Origin: Bacillus sp. V3-13
Lineage (GTDB): Bacteria > Bacillota > Bacilli > Bacillales > Cytobacillaceae
Assembly (NCBI RefSeq): GCF_002860165.1
Contig: NZ_PGUZ01000014.1
Location: 1-60,041, forward strand
Direction: 5' to 3'
Length of the DNA stretch: 60,041 nucleotides
The position numbers were made by a program, and so were the translations under genes. This document shows, in pieces, positions 26,102-33,677 of the stretch (position 1 is its first letter; every line of letters starts with the position of its first letter). The notes beneath the pieces were generated by a model, which was given only the letters and a program-made list of their open reading frames with translations, was not told the origin of the DNA and ran no database searches.

Positions 26102-26269
26102 ATGAAAAACCAAAAACAAAACCTGAAAGACCTTTTAAACTTTGAAAGAATTGACCGCGGGCTTTTGAGTGAGAAGGACAAAAAGACATTGTCTGAAGCG
26201 CTAACAGCTTTAAAAGCGAGAGGAAATTCCTTTTGTATTACTATCTTCATACGTTCCGAAATTTGTTGA
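26102..26269 (+). CDS. Short lysine-rich protein, probably truncated
   Basis: A 55-codon frame with an excellent AAAGGAGG at 5-base spacing. It begins KNQKQNLKDLLNFERIDRGL and is helical and hydrophilic until about residue 42, then turns hydrophobic (FCITIFIRSEIC) and stops. The change in character suggests that the frame leaves its original gene there. The family is not recognised; the start signals resemble those of accessory plasmid genes. Confidence 0.45.
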   Translation: MKNQKQNLKDLLNFERIDRGLLSEKDKKTLSEALTALKARGNSFCITIFIRSEIC

Positions 26270-26557
26270 GTTGAAAGGAAACTGCTTAGGTAAATAGTGG
26301 ACGGAGATATAACGACTGGTGATCTATATTTATACTCTTTGTAATTGTGGGATGCATTCTAAACATGCTCCCTTTATTTTGTAAAGTTTCTAGAAATATT
26401 ACCTCTCACAAACCCTAAACCTTCTTCTCTTTAACCAACTTAGTATGCATTCCCGGTCAGCTAAACATTTGGCCACTAACTTTATCCTCTTTTTTGAAGA
26501 TCGACATAATCATATTTAACTCCAAATAAAAACGCATTATTAGCAGGAAAAAACATC
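26270..26557. other. Intergenic region before kdgR
   Basis: A/T-rich with no gene or hairpin that I can support. It marks the boundary between the plasmid-like stretch and the kdg operon. Confidence 0.4.
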
Positions 26558-26616
26558 TTGAAAAGCGCTTTCAATTTATTTATAATATCACTAAACCGGT
26601 TTACTAAACCGGTTTA
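26558..26616 (+). promoter_or_regulatory. kdg operon promoter with tandem operators and cre-like site
   Basis: TTGAAA (26558-26563), 17 bases, TATAAT (26581-26586). Two perfect 12-bp palindromes TAAACCGGTTTA follow at 26592-26603 and 26605-26616, exactly where a LacI-family repressor would block elongation; they fit KdgR. GAAAAGCGCTTTCA overlapping the -35 resembles a catabolite-responsive element with two mismatches. The promoter would thus be repressed by KdgR and by CcpA. Confidence 0.85.
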
Positions 26617-26640
26617 TGAAAAAAGGAGCATTGAAACGAG

Positions 26641-27645
26641 ATGAGAAAAGTTACGATGGCAGATGTAGCGAAGCATGCGAATGTTTCGAAGAGTACTGTC
26701 TCTCAATATTTGAATAATCGATTTGATTATATGGGTGAGGCAACAAAGAAGAGGATTCAAGAATCAATTCTTGAGCTTGGATACCAGCCGAATGCTGTCG
26801 CCCGAAGCTTGAAGCAAAAAAAGACATTTACCATTGGTGTAATTGTCGCGAATATTTTGCACTCCTTTTCCACTCAAGTAATTCGCACGATAGAGGATAT
26901 TTGCCACGAAAACGATTATCACGTGATCGTTTGTAATGCGGATGATTCACCTAAGAAAGAAAAGAAATATATTGAGATGTTAATGGCAAAGCAGGTTGAT
27001 GGATTAATAGTCTTCCCGACTGGAGGCAACATTGAATTATATGAATCACTCGTGAAGAGCCGTTATCCACTTGTGTTTATGGACCGGATTGTGCCTGATG
27101 TTCTTGTGGATACAGTAATTCTTAATAATGAAAAGGCTTCCGAGCTTGCGGTCAATCATTTTGTTAAAAAGGGTTATGAAAGGATTGGATTGATCACAAC
27201 TTCTCTTATCCAAAAAATTACCCCACGATTAGAACGGATTGAAGGATATAAAAAAGCTCTAAATAAACGGAATATCGCTGTACAAGCTGAATACGTAAGA
27301 GGAATTGAAGTACAAGAGATTAGTGCATCATTGCAAGCGATGTTTTCTCTTCCAAAACCTCCCCAGGCAATTCTCGCTGGAAACGATTTATCGTTAATGG
27401 AAGTACTGCGATATGCAAGGGACTATAAAAAGCAGATTCCGGACGACTTTGCATTGATCGGAATCGATGAAGTTTCGTTCGCCAGCATTTACAGTCCCGC
27501 TTTGACGATCATAAAGCAGCCGACGCTGGAAATGGGAGAAAAAGCAGCAACGCTCCTAATAGAAAAAATTGAGAAAGCCAACACCGAGAAAGAAGTACAG
27601 ATTTATCGATATGAACCGGAATTAATTGTTCGGGAATCATGCTGA
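26641..27645 (+). CDS. kdgR: LacI-family repressor KdgR
   Basis: A 334-residue LacI-type regulator. The N-terminal helix-turn-helix is VTMADVAKHANVSKSTVSQY, followed by a periplasmic-binding-protein fold with FTIGVIVANILHSFS and AILAGNDLSLMEVLRY. It is encoded first in an operon for 2-keto-3-deoxygluconate use and sits directly behind two tandem palindromes, so autorepression is expected, with ketodeoxygluconate or its phosphate as inducer. The ATG lies 12 bases after AAGGAG. Identification as KdgR rests on context and family. Confidence 0.87.
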   Translation: MRKVTMADVAKHANVSKSTVSQYLNNRFDYMGEATKKRIQESILELGYQPNAVARSLKQKKTFTIGVIVANILHSFSTQVIRTIEDICHENDYHVIVCNADDSPKKEKKYIEMLMAKQVDGLIVFPTGGNIELYESLVKSRYPLVFMDRIVPDVLVDTVILNNEKASELAVNHFVKKGYERIGLITTSLIQKITPRLERIEGYKKALNKRNIAVQAEYVRGIEVQEISASLQAMFSLPKPPQAILAGNDLSLMEVLRYARDYKKQIPDDFALIGIDEVSFASIYSPALTIIKQPTLEMGEKAATLLIEKIEKANTEKEVQIYRYEPELIVRESC

Positions 27646-27670
27646 TGACATTGGAATGGAGGGCTGCACC

Positions 27671-28619
27671 ATGGCGGATATCATCACAATTGGCGACGCA
27701 ATGATTACATTTAATCCAGCGTCCAAGGGCCCCATGCGATTTGTGAATACGTTTGAAAGAAAGGTGGGCGGGGCTGAGCTTAATTTTGCTATAGGCTGCG
27801 CCAGGCTTGGATTGGATACAGGCTGGATCGGCTGCTTGGGGAATGATGAGTTTGGACGTTATATCCGGCACTTTGTCCGGGGTGAGGGCATTGATACGAG
27901 TCAGGTGAACCTCATTGATGGATACCCGACGTCCTTGAATTTTAAAGAGATTATGGAAGATGGGAATGGACGGACTTTCTATTATCGTCATCAATCTCCA
28001 ACTTCAACTATGACTCCTGATAGCTTGGCAGATTCCTATTTTCAAGGAGCTAAACTTCTTCATATTACTGGTGTCTTCCCTGCAATTGGAGGGAAAAATT
28101 TTGACATCATAAAAAAAGCGGTTGAATTGGCAAAGAAGTATGGTTTGCTTATTTCCTTTGACCCTAATATCCGTCTGAAGCTTTGGAGTAAAGAGGAAGC
28201 AAAGGAGAAGCTTTCACAGTTGCTCCCATATGCAGATATTTTATTGACTGGTGAAGATGAAGCGGAGCTCTTGCTCGGAGTACAAGGTACAACGAAAATT
28301 TTGAAAGCGCTTGAACCGCAAGATATCCTATATAGCGATCAAAAAGGGAGCACTAGGTTCAATTGGGTACCATAACGGGCAGCAAATAGAAGCTGCTCCA
28401 GTAAAACCAAGAAAAGTTGTTGATACGGTTGGTGCCGGAGATGGCTTTGATGCAGGCTTCATATATGGTGTCATGAACAACTGGGAGCTTAAGAAAATAT
28501 TAACTTTTGCCAATACAATTGGCTCCATGGTTGTAAGCGTATCCGGAGATAATGAAGGTCTTCCCTATCTGGAGGATGTGCTGGTCCAATTAGGGCAAAA
28601 AGAATTTATCGAGAGATAG
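27671..28619 (+). pseudogene. kdgK: 2-keto-3-deoxygluconate kinase (PfkB family), frameshifted
   Basis: The first frame (27671-28375) carries the N-terminal PfkB region: DIITIGDAMITFNPASKGPM, GGAELNFAIGCARLG and FDPNIRLKLW. The C-terminal signature DTVGAGDGFDAGF with the catalytic Asp lies in a second frame ending at 28619. The frames meet near 28311-28325, where one base is gained or lost. The rejoined protein would be about 315 residues, normal for KdgK. An intact paralogue follows at 29291, so loss here would be tolerated. Confidence 0.85.
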
Positions 28620-28635
28620 TCAGGGGGGATGGTAG

Positions 28636-29187
28636 TTGAAAACCATCATTGACACAATAGGAAAAGAAATTATCAGTGTTCTCTCATTAGTAAAGGAAGA
28701 AGAAGCTTTAACTCTTTCCCGAAAAATAAAGGAAGCAAAACGGATTTTTGTATATGGGGAGGGCCGTTCCGGGTTAATGGGGAAAGCGTTTGCGATGCGG
28801 CTCATGCATGGCGGCTATTCTGTCTTTGTGGTTGGCGAAACGATCACTCCAAGCATCGAGGAAGGAGACCTGCTTGTTGCCATATCGGGTTCGGGATCAA
28901 TAGGAATGATCCATGAATTTTGCTTAAAGGCCCGAAAATTAGGGGCAACCGTTTTTTTGGTTACGACAAACAGGGATTCCAAGATTGCAAAAGTCAGTGA
29001 CGCGGTTCTGGTAATTCCTGCGGCAACTAAGTACCGCAGGCCTGAAGAGCCAACAACCATACAGCCTTTAGGGAACCAATTCGACCAGAGTGTTCACCTG
29101 CTCCTGGATGGGGTCATCATCCATAGCCTGCAGGTGAACAAAGAAGTAAATGATGCCATGCGTAAGCGGCATGCAAATCTTGAATAG
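28636..29187 (+). CDS. SIS-domain 6-phospho-3-hexuloisomerase-like protein
   Basis: A 183-residue single SIS-domain protein with GEGRSGLMGKAFAMRLMHGG, VAISGSGSI and the C-terminal FDQSVHLLLDGVIIHSL typical of 6-phospho-3-hexuloisomerase (HxlB/PHI). It isomerises arabino-3-hexulose 6-phosphate to fructose 6-phosphate. No hexulose-phosphate synthase is adjacent, so here it may act on another sugar phosphate of the uronate branch. TTG start after GGGGGG. Its place between two kinases marks it as part of the kdg operon. Confidence 0.85.
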   Translation: MKTIIDTIGKEIISVLSLVKEEEALTLSRKIKEAKRIFVYGEGRSGLMGKAFAMRLMHGGYSVFVVGETITPSIEEGDLLVAISGSGSIGMIHEFCLKARKLGATVFLVTTNRDSKIAKVSDAVLVIPAATKYRRPEEPTTIQPLGNQFDQSVHLLLDGVIIHSLQVNKEVNDAMRKRHANLE

Positions 29188-29204
29188 TTGAAAATTAACT
29201 TAAT

Positions 29205-29282
29205 GGGGTGTTTATCAATGGCAGACTTCGTGACGGTATTCCGGTGACGGAAAAGGTTTATAACTATTTAACTCAAGAGTAG
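29205..29282 (+). pseudogene. Short C-terminal gene fragment
   Basis: The frame gives NGVFINGRLRDGIPVTEKVY and a stop at 29282. It reads like the end of a protein but has no body. It fills the gap between the isomerase and the second kinase and suggests that a gene was deleted here. Confidence 0.3.
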
Positions 29283-29290
29283 GGAAAGAA

Positions 29291-30250
29291 GTGAAGGTAA
29301 TGGATGTTGTCACAATTGGTGAAACAATGGTTTTGTTTACACCTGATACAACAGGATTGATGAGATATGCCAAGCAATTTTCGATGAAGTTTGGCGGTGC
29401 AGAGTCCAATGTAGCAATCGGACTTTCCAGACTCGGACATAAAGTCGGCTGGATCAGCAAGGTAGGGGATGATGAGTTTGGCCGGGCCATGCTGTCCTTT
29501 ATCAGCGGTGAAAAGGTTGATGTCAGTCAGGTCAAAACTGACGGATCCGCACCAACGGGAATCTATTTTAAAGAACCGCGCAGGGAAAATGACGTTCGTG
29601 TCTACTATTACCGAAAGGGGTCTGCAGCCAGTACTCTATCGAAACAAGATATTCATGAGGAATATATCGCAAAAGCAAAATATCTGCATATAACGGGAAT
29701 CACTCCTGCATTAAGTGAAAGCTGTGAACAGGCAATTTTTGAAGCCGTTGAAATCGCCAAAAGACACCGGGTCAAGATTGTCTTTGATCCCAATCTTAGA
29801 AGGAAACTATGGAGTGAAGAAAAGGCAAGAGCCACATTATTAAAACTGATCTCAAAAGCAGATATCGTGCTGCCGGGGGTTTCAGAGGGGCAATTCTTAT
29901 TTGGGGAAAGCGATCCTGTTAAACTGGGTGAATTGTTTCTTAACCAAGGCCCCTCAACTGTTGCACTAAAGCTGGGTGCACAAGGCGCCATGTATATGAC
30001 AAAGAACGAACAAGTAACGGTTCCTGGAATTACTGTAGAACGGGTAATCGATCCGGTTGGAGCGGGAGACGGGTTTGCCGCAGGTTTTATCTCGGGCCTG
30101 CTCGATGGTCTCGAACCGGTTAAAGCAGTGGAACGAGGAAATATCACAGGTGCATTTGTCACTATGGTCAATGGTGATGTCGAGGGTCTTCCTGAAAGAG
30201 AAGAGATTGAGCGTTTGTCAAATCAGTCAGGTGAAGATGTAAATCGTTAA
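29291..30250 (+). CDS. kdgK: 2-keto-3-deoxygluconate kinase (PfkB family)
   Basis: A 319-residue PfkB sugar kinase that phosphorylates ketodeoxygluconate to KDPG. N-terminal VVTIGETMVLFTPDTTGLMR, the FGGAESNVAIGLSRLG substrate region and the C-terminal DPVGAGDGFAAGF with the catalytic Asp are intact. The start is GTG 29291 (5 bases after AGGGA) or ATG 29300. It duplicates the broken kinase upstream, with similar length and the same motifs but clearly diverged sequence. It is followed directly by the aldolase. Confidence 0.9.
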   Translation: MKVMDVVTIGETMVLFTPDTTGLMRYAKQFSMKFGGAESNVAIGLSRLGHKVGWISKVGDDEFGRAMLSFISGEKVDVSQVKTDGSAPTGIYFKEPRRENDVRVYYYRKGSAASTLSKQDIHEEYIAKAKYLHITGITPALSESCEQAIFEAVEIAKRHRVKIVFDPNLRRKLWSEEKARATLLKLISKADIVLPGVSEGQFLFGESDPVKLGELFLNQGPSTVALKLGAQGAMYMTKNEQVTVPGITVERVIDPVGAGDGFAAGFISGLLDGLEPVKAVERGNITGAFVTMVNGDVEGLPEREEIERLSNQSGEDVNR

Positions 30251-30267
30251 GAAGGATGGGGAGACAA

Positions 30268-30912
30268 ATGAAATTGATAGATCAAATTCAAGAGAATGGT
30301 ATTGTTGCAGTGATTAGGGGAACTTCTCCCGACAATATCGTTTCAATCGCAAAGTCCTTGCATAAAGGCGGAGTAAAAACACTTGAGATTACGGTGGAGA
30401 CCCCAAAGGTTCTTTCCCTGATCGAACAAGTTTCAGAAGAGCTGGGGGATGACGTGATTGTAGGAGCGGGAACGGTACTGGATCCGGAAACTGCCAGAGC
30501 GGCGATCATGGCCGGTGCCAGATTCATCTTTTCTCCTACCGTCAATAAGGAAACGATTAAAGTTGCGAAAAGATATGGAGTCGTAAGCATCCCAAGTGCG
30601 TTAACACCAACTGAAATTCTGACAGCATATGAAAATGGTGCTGATCTTATTAAAGTCTTTCCGGCTAACGTTTTTGGCCCAAGTTACATTAAGGATATCC
30701 ATGGCCCGATGCCACACATTCCACTTATGCCGACAGGCGGTCTCAATGTAGATAATGTAGGCGCTTATATTAAAAATGGTGCTGTGGCTGCAGGGATTGG
30801 AAGTTCCCTCGTCAACATGAAACTGCAAGTAAACGAGGATTTCCTTATGAATCTTGAAATCAAAGCGCGCCAGTTTGTGGATGCAGTAAAAGAAGCACGG
30901 TCTACACTTTAA
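30268..30912 (+). CDS. kdgA: KDPG aldolase
   Basis: A 214-residue 2-keto-3-deoxy-6-phosphogluconate aldolase that cleaves KDPG to pyruvate and glyceraldehyde 3-phosphate. The Schiff-base lysine is Lys129 in LIKVFPANVFG, the catalytic glutamate is in TLEITVETP (about 40-44), and MPTGGL binds phosphate. GGGGAGA sets the start at the ATG of 30268. It is the last gene of the operon, with a terminator 8 bases after the stop. Confidence 0.93.
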   Translation: MKLIDQIQENGIVAVIRGTSPDNIVSIAKSLHKGGVKTLEITVETPKVLSLIEQVSEELGDDVIVGAGTVLDPETARAAIMAGARFIFSPTVNKETIKVAKRYGVVSIPSALTPTEILTAYENGADLIKVFPANVFGPSYIKDIHGPMPHIPLMPTGGLNVDNVGAYIKNGAVAAGIGSSLVNMKLQVNEDFLMNLEIKARQFVDAVKEARSTL

Positions 30913-30919
30913 ATAGGAT

Positions 30920-30942
30920 GGGACATCTCTTTGTCCCTTTTC
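30920..30942 (+). terminator. kdg operon terminator
   Basis: GGGAC/GTCCC stem, loop ATCTCTTT, then TTTTCT. Confidence 0.7.
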
Positions 30943-30979
30943 TAAGCTTAGTTCAAACAAGGGGGTTTATTGTATTAAA

Positions 30980-31084
30980 ATGAAAGCGTTTTTAACTATG
31001 GTGGTAGGAATAATGCTGGTCGTATTAACCGGCTGCAATGTGCTTGAAACGGCTGGCAAAGAGAGAAATGGGGTGACGATGTAG
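30980..31084 (+). CDS. Short lipoprotein, possibly truncated
   Basis: A 34-codon frame after AAGGGGG with a full lipoprotein signal (MKAFLTMVVGIMLVVLTGC, lipobox LTGC) and a short charged tail. Another frame continues as DDVGTKLKEQ before a stop, so one base may be missing. The size and shape resemble entericidin-type small lipoproteins. The long spacing to the ribosome site lowers confidence. Confidence 0.4.
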   Translation: MKAFLTMVVGIMLVVLTGCNVLETAGKERNGVTM

Positions 31085-31235
31085 GGACAAAGCTAAAGGA
31101 ACAATGATTCGAGAAACCGTTTTCTAATTAGTTGATTATTGATTAATTTACGATATCATTAATATAGGACTTCCCATTATGTGGGTTTTTACAAAGAATT
31201 TAATGATACGTAAATTATTTAATTGGAGGCTAATT

Positions 31236-31814
31236 GTGAGTACAAACAAGTCTATTACTACACGTGAAACGATATTGATAGAAGCATGCAAACTGGTGGG
31301 AAGAGAGGGGGTTTCACATTTAACCCTTGAAGGCGTTGCAAAAGAAGCGGGAATGAGTAAAGGAGGATTACTATACCATTTTCCTACTAAAGATACCTTA
31401 ATTAAGGAAATGATTAACTATGTGATGGAATTATCGAATAATCATATTGAGGAGCACGCTGCACTTGAAGAAAATGAGCCAGGTAAATGGCTTCGCGGCT
31501 TTGCTAACTCGTCCTTTGAACAGGGAGGCCTGCGCTTTCTGATGAGCTCCGGTTTACTTGCTACCATGTTATCTAATTCAGAATGGGTTGAATCCTGGCG
31601 CGAACGTTATGTGGAGTGGCATCAAAAAATAGAAAATGATCATAATGACTTGATTCTCGGCTATATCGTATTTTTGGCGGTAGACGGCTTATGGTATGCA
31701 GATTTGCTTGGGCTCAATCCTCCACAGGGAGAACTTCGACAAAAAATACTGGAAACTTTAATTAAACTTACTAAAATGGAAGGCCTGGGAGAAGAGCCAG
31801 ACAGGCAGATGTAA
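31236..31814 (+). CDS. TetR-family transcriptional regulator
   Basis: A 192-residue TetR protein. The N-terminal helix-turn-helix is LTLEGVAKEAGMSKGGLLYH, with the usual FPTKDTLIKEMI after it; the C-terminal ligand domain belongs to the group near QacR/YfiR-like TetR_C_37, without a specific match. GGAGGC points to GTG 31236 as start. Its own terminator follows. The two matching palindromes between it and the downstream operon are its likely operators, so it probably represses the Rid-monooxygenase-permease genes. Confidence 0.88.
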   Translation: MSTNKSITTRETILIEACKLVGREGVSHLTLEGVAKEAGMSKGGLLYHFPTKDTLIKEMINYVMELSNNHIEEHAALEENEPGKWLRGFANSSFEQGGLRFLMSSGLLATMLSNSEWVESWRERYVEWHQKIENDHNDLILGYIVFLAVDGLWYADLLGLNPPQGELRQKILETLIKLTKMEGLGEEPDRQM

Positions 31815-31864
31815 AGTTATCAAATTTTTTTTTAAGCAGAACAGTTCTTAATATATAGAACACG

Positions 31865-31894
31865 CAGTCCATTGGAAGATGGACTGTTTTTTTT
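31865..31894 (+). terminator. Terminator of the TetR gene
   Basis: CAGTCCAT/ATGGACTG stem with a TGGAAG loop and T8. Confidence 0.9.
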
Positions 31895-32323
31895 GGTTTC
31901 CTGAAAATAAATGTTCAAAGGATGCAATGAAACAACAGGAATAATAAACTTTTAATCTTAATGAGTAACATCTAAAACAAACAAATAAAGCCAACCAAAA
32001 GGTTAAATTTTTTTCTTACTAAAAATTCGAAATATTTAAATTATATCGTTGACGTTTATACCGTCTGGACGGTATAATTAGTCCAAAAGTTAAAAACAAA
32101 CCGTCCAGACGGTACAGAAAATAGTAATCGTTGAATTTCATTTAAAAAGCCAGAGTGAGGACAGTGAAAATAATTAAGCTTGGATAGTTATGGCTTCTTT
32201 ATTTTCGAAATCGGGCGGACGGTATCTCAGTTTATTTAAGGGGGTGATCCATTATAGAAATCCTAAGTGGCCAATAAAAGACGTTTCCTTAAGCCAAAAC
32301 GTATTCAAAAATAACGAGGTGAA
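31895..32323. other. Regulatory leader of the Rid-HpaB operon
   Basis: Contains the promoter and operators listed next and, near 32215-32224, a further half-site GGACGGTAT. A frame from GTG 32244 to TGA 32327 reads IHYRNPKWPIKDVSLSQNVF and ends on the start codon of the Rid gene. It resembles the N-terminus of an acyl-CoA ligase fragment, but its AAGGGG directly abuts the GTG, so I do not call it a gene. Confidence 0.4.
32049..32113 (+). promoter_or_regulatory. Promoter with two TetR-type operators
   Basis: TTGACG (32049-32054), 18 bases, TATAAT (32073-32078). Operator 1, TATACCGTC-TG-GACGGTATA at 32057-32076, fills the spacer and enters the -10. Operator 2, ACCGTC-CA-GACGGT, is at 32100-32113 just past the start point. 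Both share the half-site ACCGTC with a two-base centre. This is a typical repressor arrangement for the TetR gene upstream. Confidence 0.85.
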
Positions 32324-32749
32324 ATGATGGAAAAGACAAGAATCATGCCTAAAAATCACTGGGATTGGAGCATGCCTGTACCCTTCTCGCAAGGCTGGAA
32401 AGTCGGGAACTTGATCTTTGTAGGAGGTCAAATCTCGGCGGATGAGAATGGCAAGACGATAGGCGTCGGTGATATTGAAGTCCAGACACGAAACGTTTTC
32501 GAGAATATTCGAAAGGTGCTCAACGAGGCAGGGGCTGATATGAAAGATATTGTCAAATTAAACACCTACTATGTATTTGATGGAGATGAAAACGAAGCAA
32601 CTGAATTCTGGGAAAAGATGACGAGAGTACGGATGGAGTACCTTGCTGATCCTGGTCCCGCAGGAACTGCTATCCGGATTTCCGGATTTGCCTTTGAGGA
32701 TCTGTTGATAGAAGTGGAAGCAATTGCAGTAGTACCCGATGGAGAATAA
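32324..32749 (+). CDS. Rid-family (RidA-like) protein
   Basis: A 140-residue YjgF/YER057c/UK114 protein. FSQGWKVGNLIFVGGQISAD, RNVFENIRKVLNEAGADMKD and VKLNTYYVF are family hallmarks. The conserved Arg of true RidA imine deaminases (in an FxxxRxAV context) is not obvious, since the C-terminal pattern is GTAIRISGFAFEDLLIEVEA, whose Arg could serve. In Rut-like pathways a Rid protein processes a reactive enamine or peroxy intermediate. GAGGTG precedes a double ATG. First gene of the TetR-controlled operon. Confidence 0.88.
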   Translation: MMEKTRIMPKNHWDWSMPVPFSQGWKVGNLIFVGGQISADENGKTIGVGDIEVQTRNVFENIRKVLNEAGADMKDIVKLNTYYVFDGDENEATEFWEKMTRVRMEYLADPGPAGTAIRISGFAFEDLLIEVEAIAVVPDGE

Positions 32750-32761
32750 GGAGGAAATTAG

Positions 32762-33673
32762 ATGATTAAAAATCCTGTTCCATGGCCAAATGGAGCAAAA
32801 TGTGCCGTTGCCATTACCTTCGATATGGATACAGACAGTATCCTTCATCTGGCCCACCCGGACACAGCAGATACCAGAATCTCAACCATGTCATGGCTAA
32901 AGTATGATGAAATTGCGATTCCCCGCATTCTTGGGATGTATAAAAAATATAACCTTAAACAGACATTTTTTATCCCGGCCTGGGTCATTGAAAGGTATCC
33001 GAAAACGGCAGAATTAATCCTGAATGATGGACATGAAATTGCTCATCACGGCTACTTGCATGAACATCCAAATGAATTGTCGGCTGAAGATGAATTATAT
33101 TGGCTTCATCGCGGGATAGATGTGATCGAAAAGTTTACAGGGAAACGGCCACGGGGATGGAGAGCCCCAATGTATAATTTCTCCAAACATTCACTGGAGT
33201 TTTTGGCGAAAGAGGGTTTTTTATATGATTCTTCCTTAATGGGTGACGATGTTCCCTATATTTTAAAAGGGAAATCAGGTGAAATCGTTGAATTGCCGAC
33301 CCACTGGGCAATGGATGATTGGCCCCAATACACACATAATTCGGAATTGGGTTATGTCATGCCGATAAACTCTCCACAGCGGGCCATGGAGGTATTTTTA
33401 TCCGAGTTTGATGCTGCCTGGGAGCATGGCGGAATGTGGATATCTGTATGGCATCCATTTGTATCAGGAAGACTCGCAAGATGTGTCGCCGTCGATAAAA
33501 TGATTCAATATATGCAGCAGAAAGGCGATGTTTGGTTTGCGACGTTGGAGGAAATTGCACTCCATGTAAAAAAATGTGTGGAAAATGGAAGCTACATACC
33601 ACGAGTCGATCAGCTTCCGTATTATGAAGGGCAGATTCCGGAGTTAAAATTAGATTCAATGAAAGGGGTTTAA
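32762..33673 (+). CDS. NodB-type polysaccharide deacetylase/allantoinase-like hydrolase
   Basis: A 303-residue polysaccharide-deacetylase-fold enzyme. ITFDMDTDS provides the first metal and catalytic Asp, and HEIAHHGYLHEHP gives the HxxxH metal motif. RGWRAPMYNFS and WHPFVSGR complete the active site. There is no signal peptide, so it is cytosolic and more likely a C-N hydrolase of the PuuE allantoinase type than a cell-wall enzyme. It lies 12 bases after the Rid gene. In this operon it could open a ring or hydrolyse an N-acyl product of the monooxygenase. Confidence 0.85.
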   Translation: MIKNPVPWPNGAKCAVAITFDMDTDSILHLAHPDTADTRISTMSWLKYDEIAIPRILGMYKKYNLKQTFFIPAWVIERYPKTAELILNDGHEIAHHGYLHEHPNELSAEDELYWLHRGIDVIEKFTGKRPRGWRAPMYNFSKHSLEFLAKEGFLYDSSLMGDDVPYILKGKSGEIVELPTHWAMDDWPQYTHNSELGYVMPINSPQRAMEVFLSEFDAAWEHGGMWISVWHPFVSGRLARCVAVDKMIQYMQQKGDVWFATLEEIALHVKKCVENGSYIPRVDQLPYYEGQIPELKLDSMKGV

Positions 33674-33677
33674 AGGA

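Noticed and set aside
25801-26250. 149-codon minus-strand ORF
   Set aside because: Low-complexity Phe/Ser/Arg-rich translation of palindromic A/T-rich sequence; no start signals.
26558-26572. Full consensus cre site
   Set aside because: The core matches but the left arm has one extra base, giving two mismatches; listed only as cre-like.
32244-32327. Leader peptide gene overlapping the Rid start codon
   Set aside because: The AAGGGG directly abuts the GTG, so initiation is improbable; the sequence looks more like an acyl-CoA ligase N-terminal relic.
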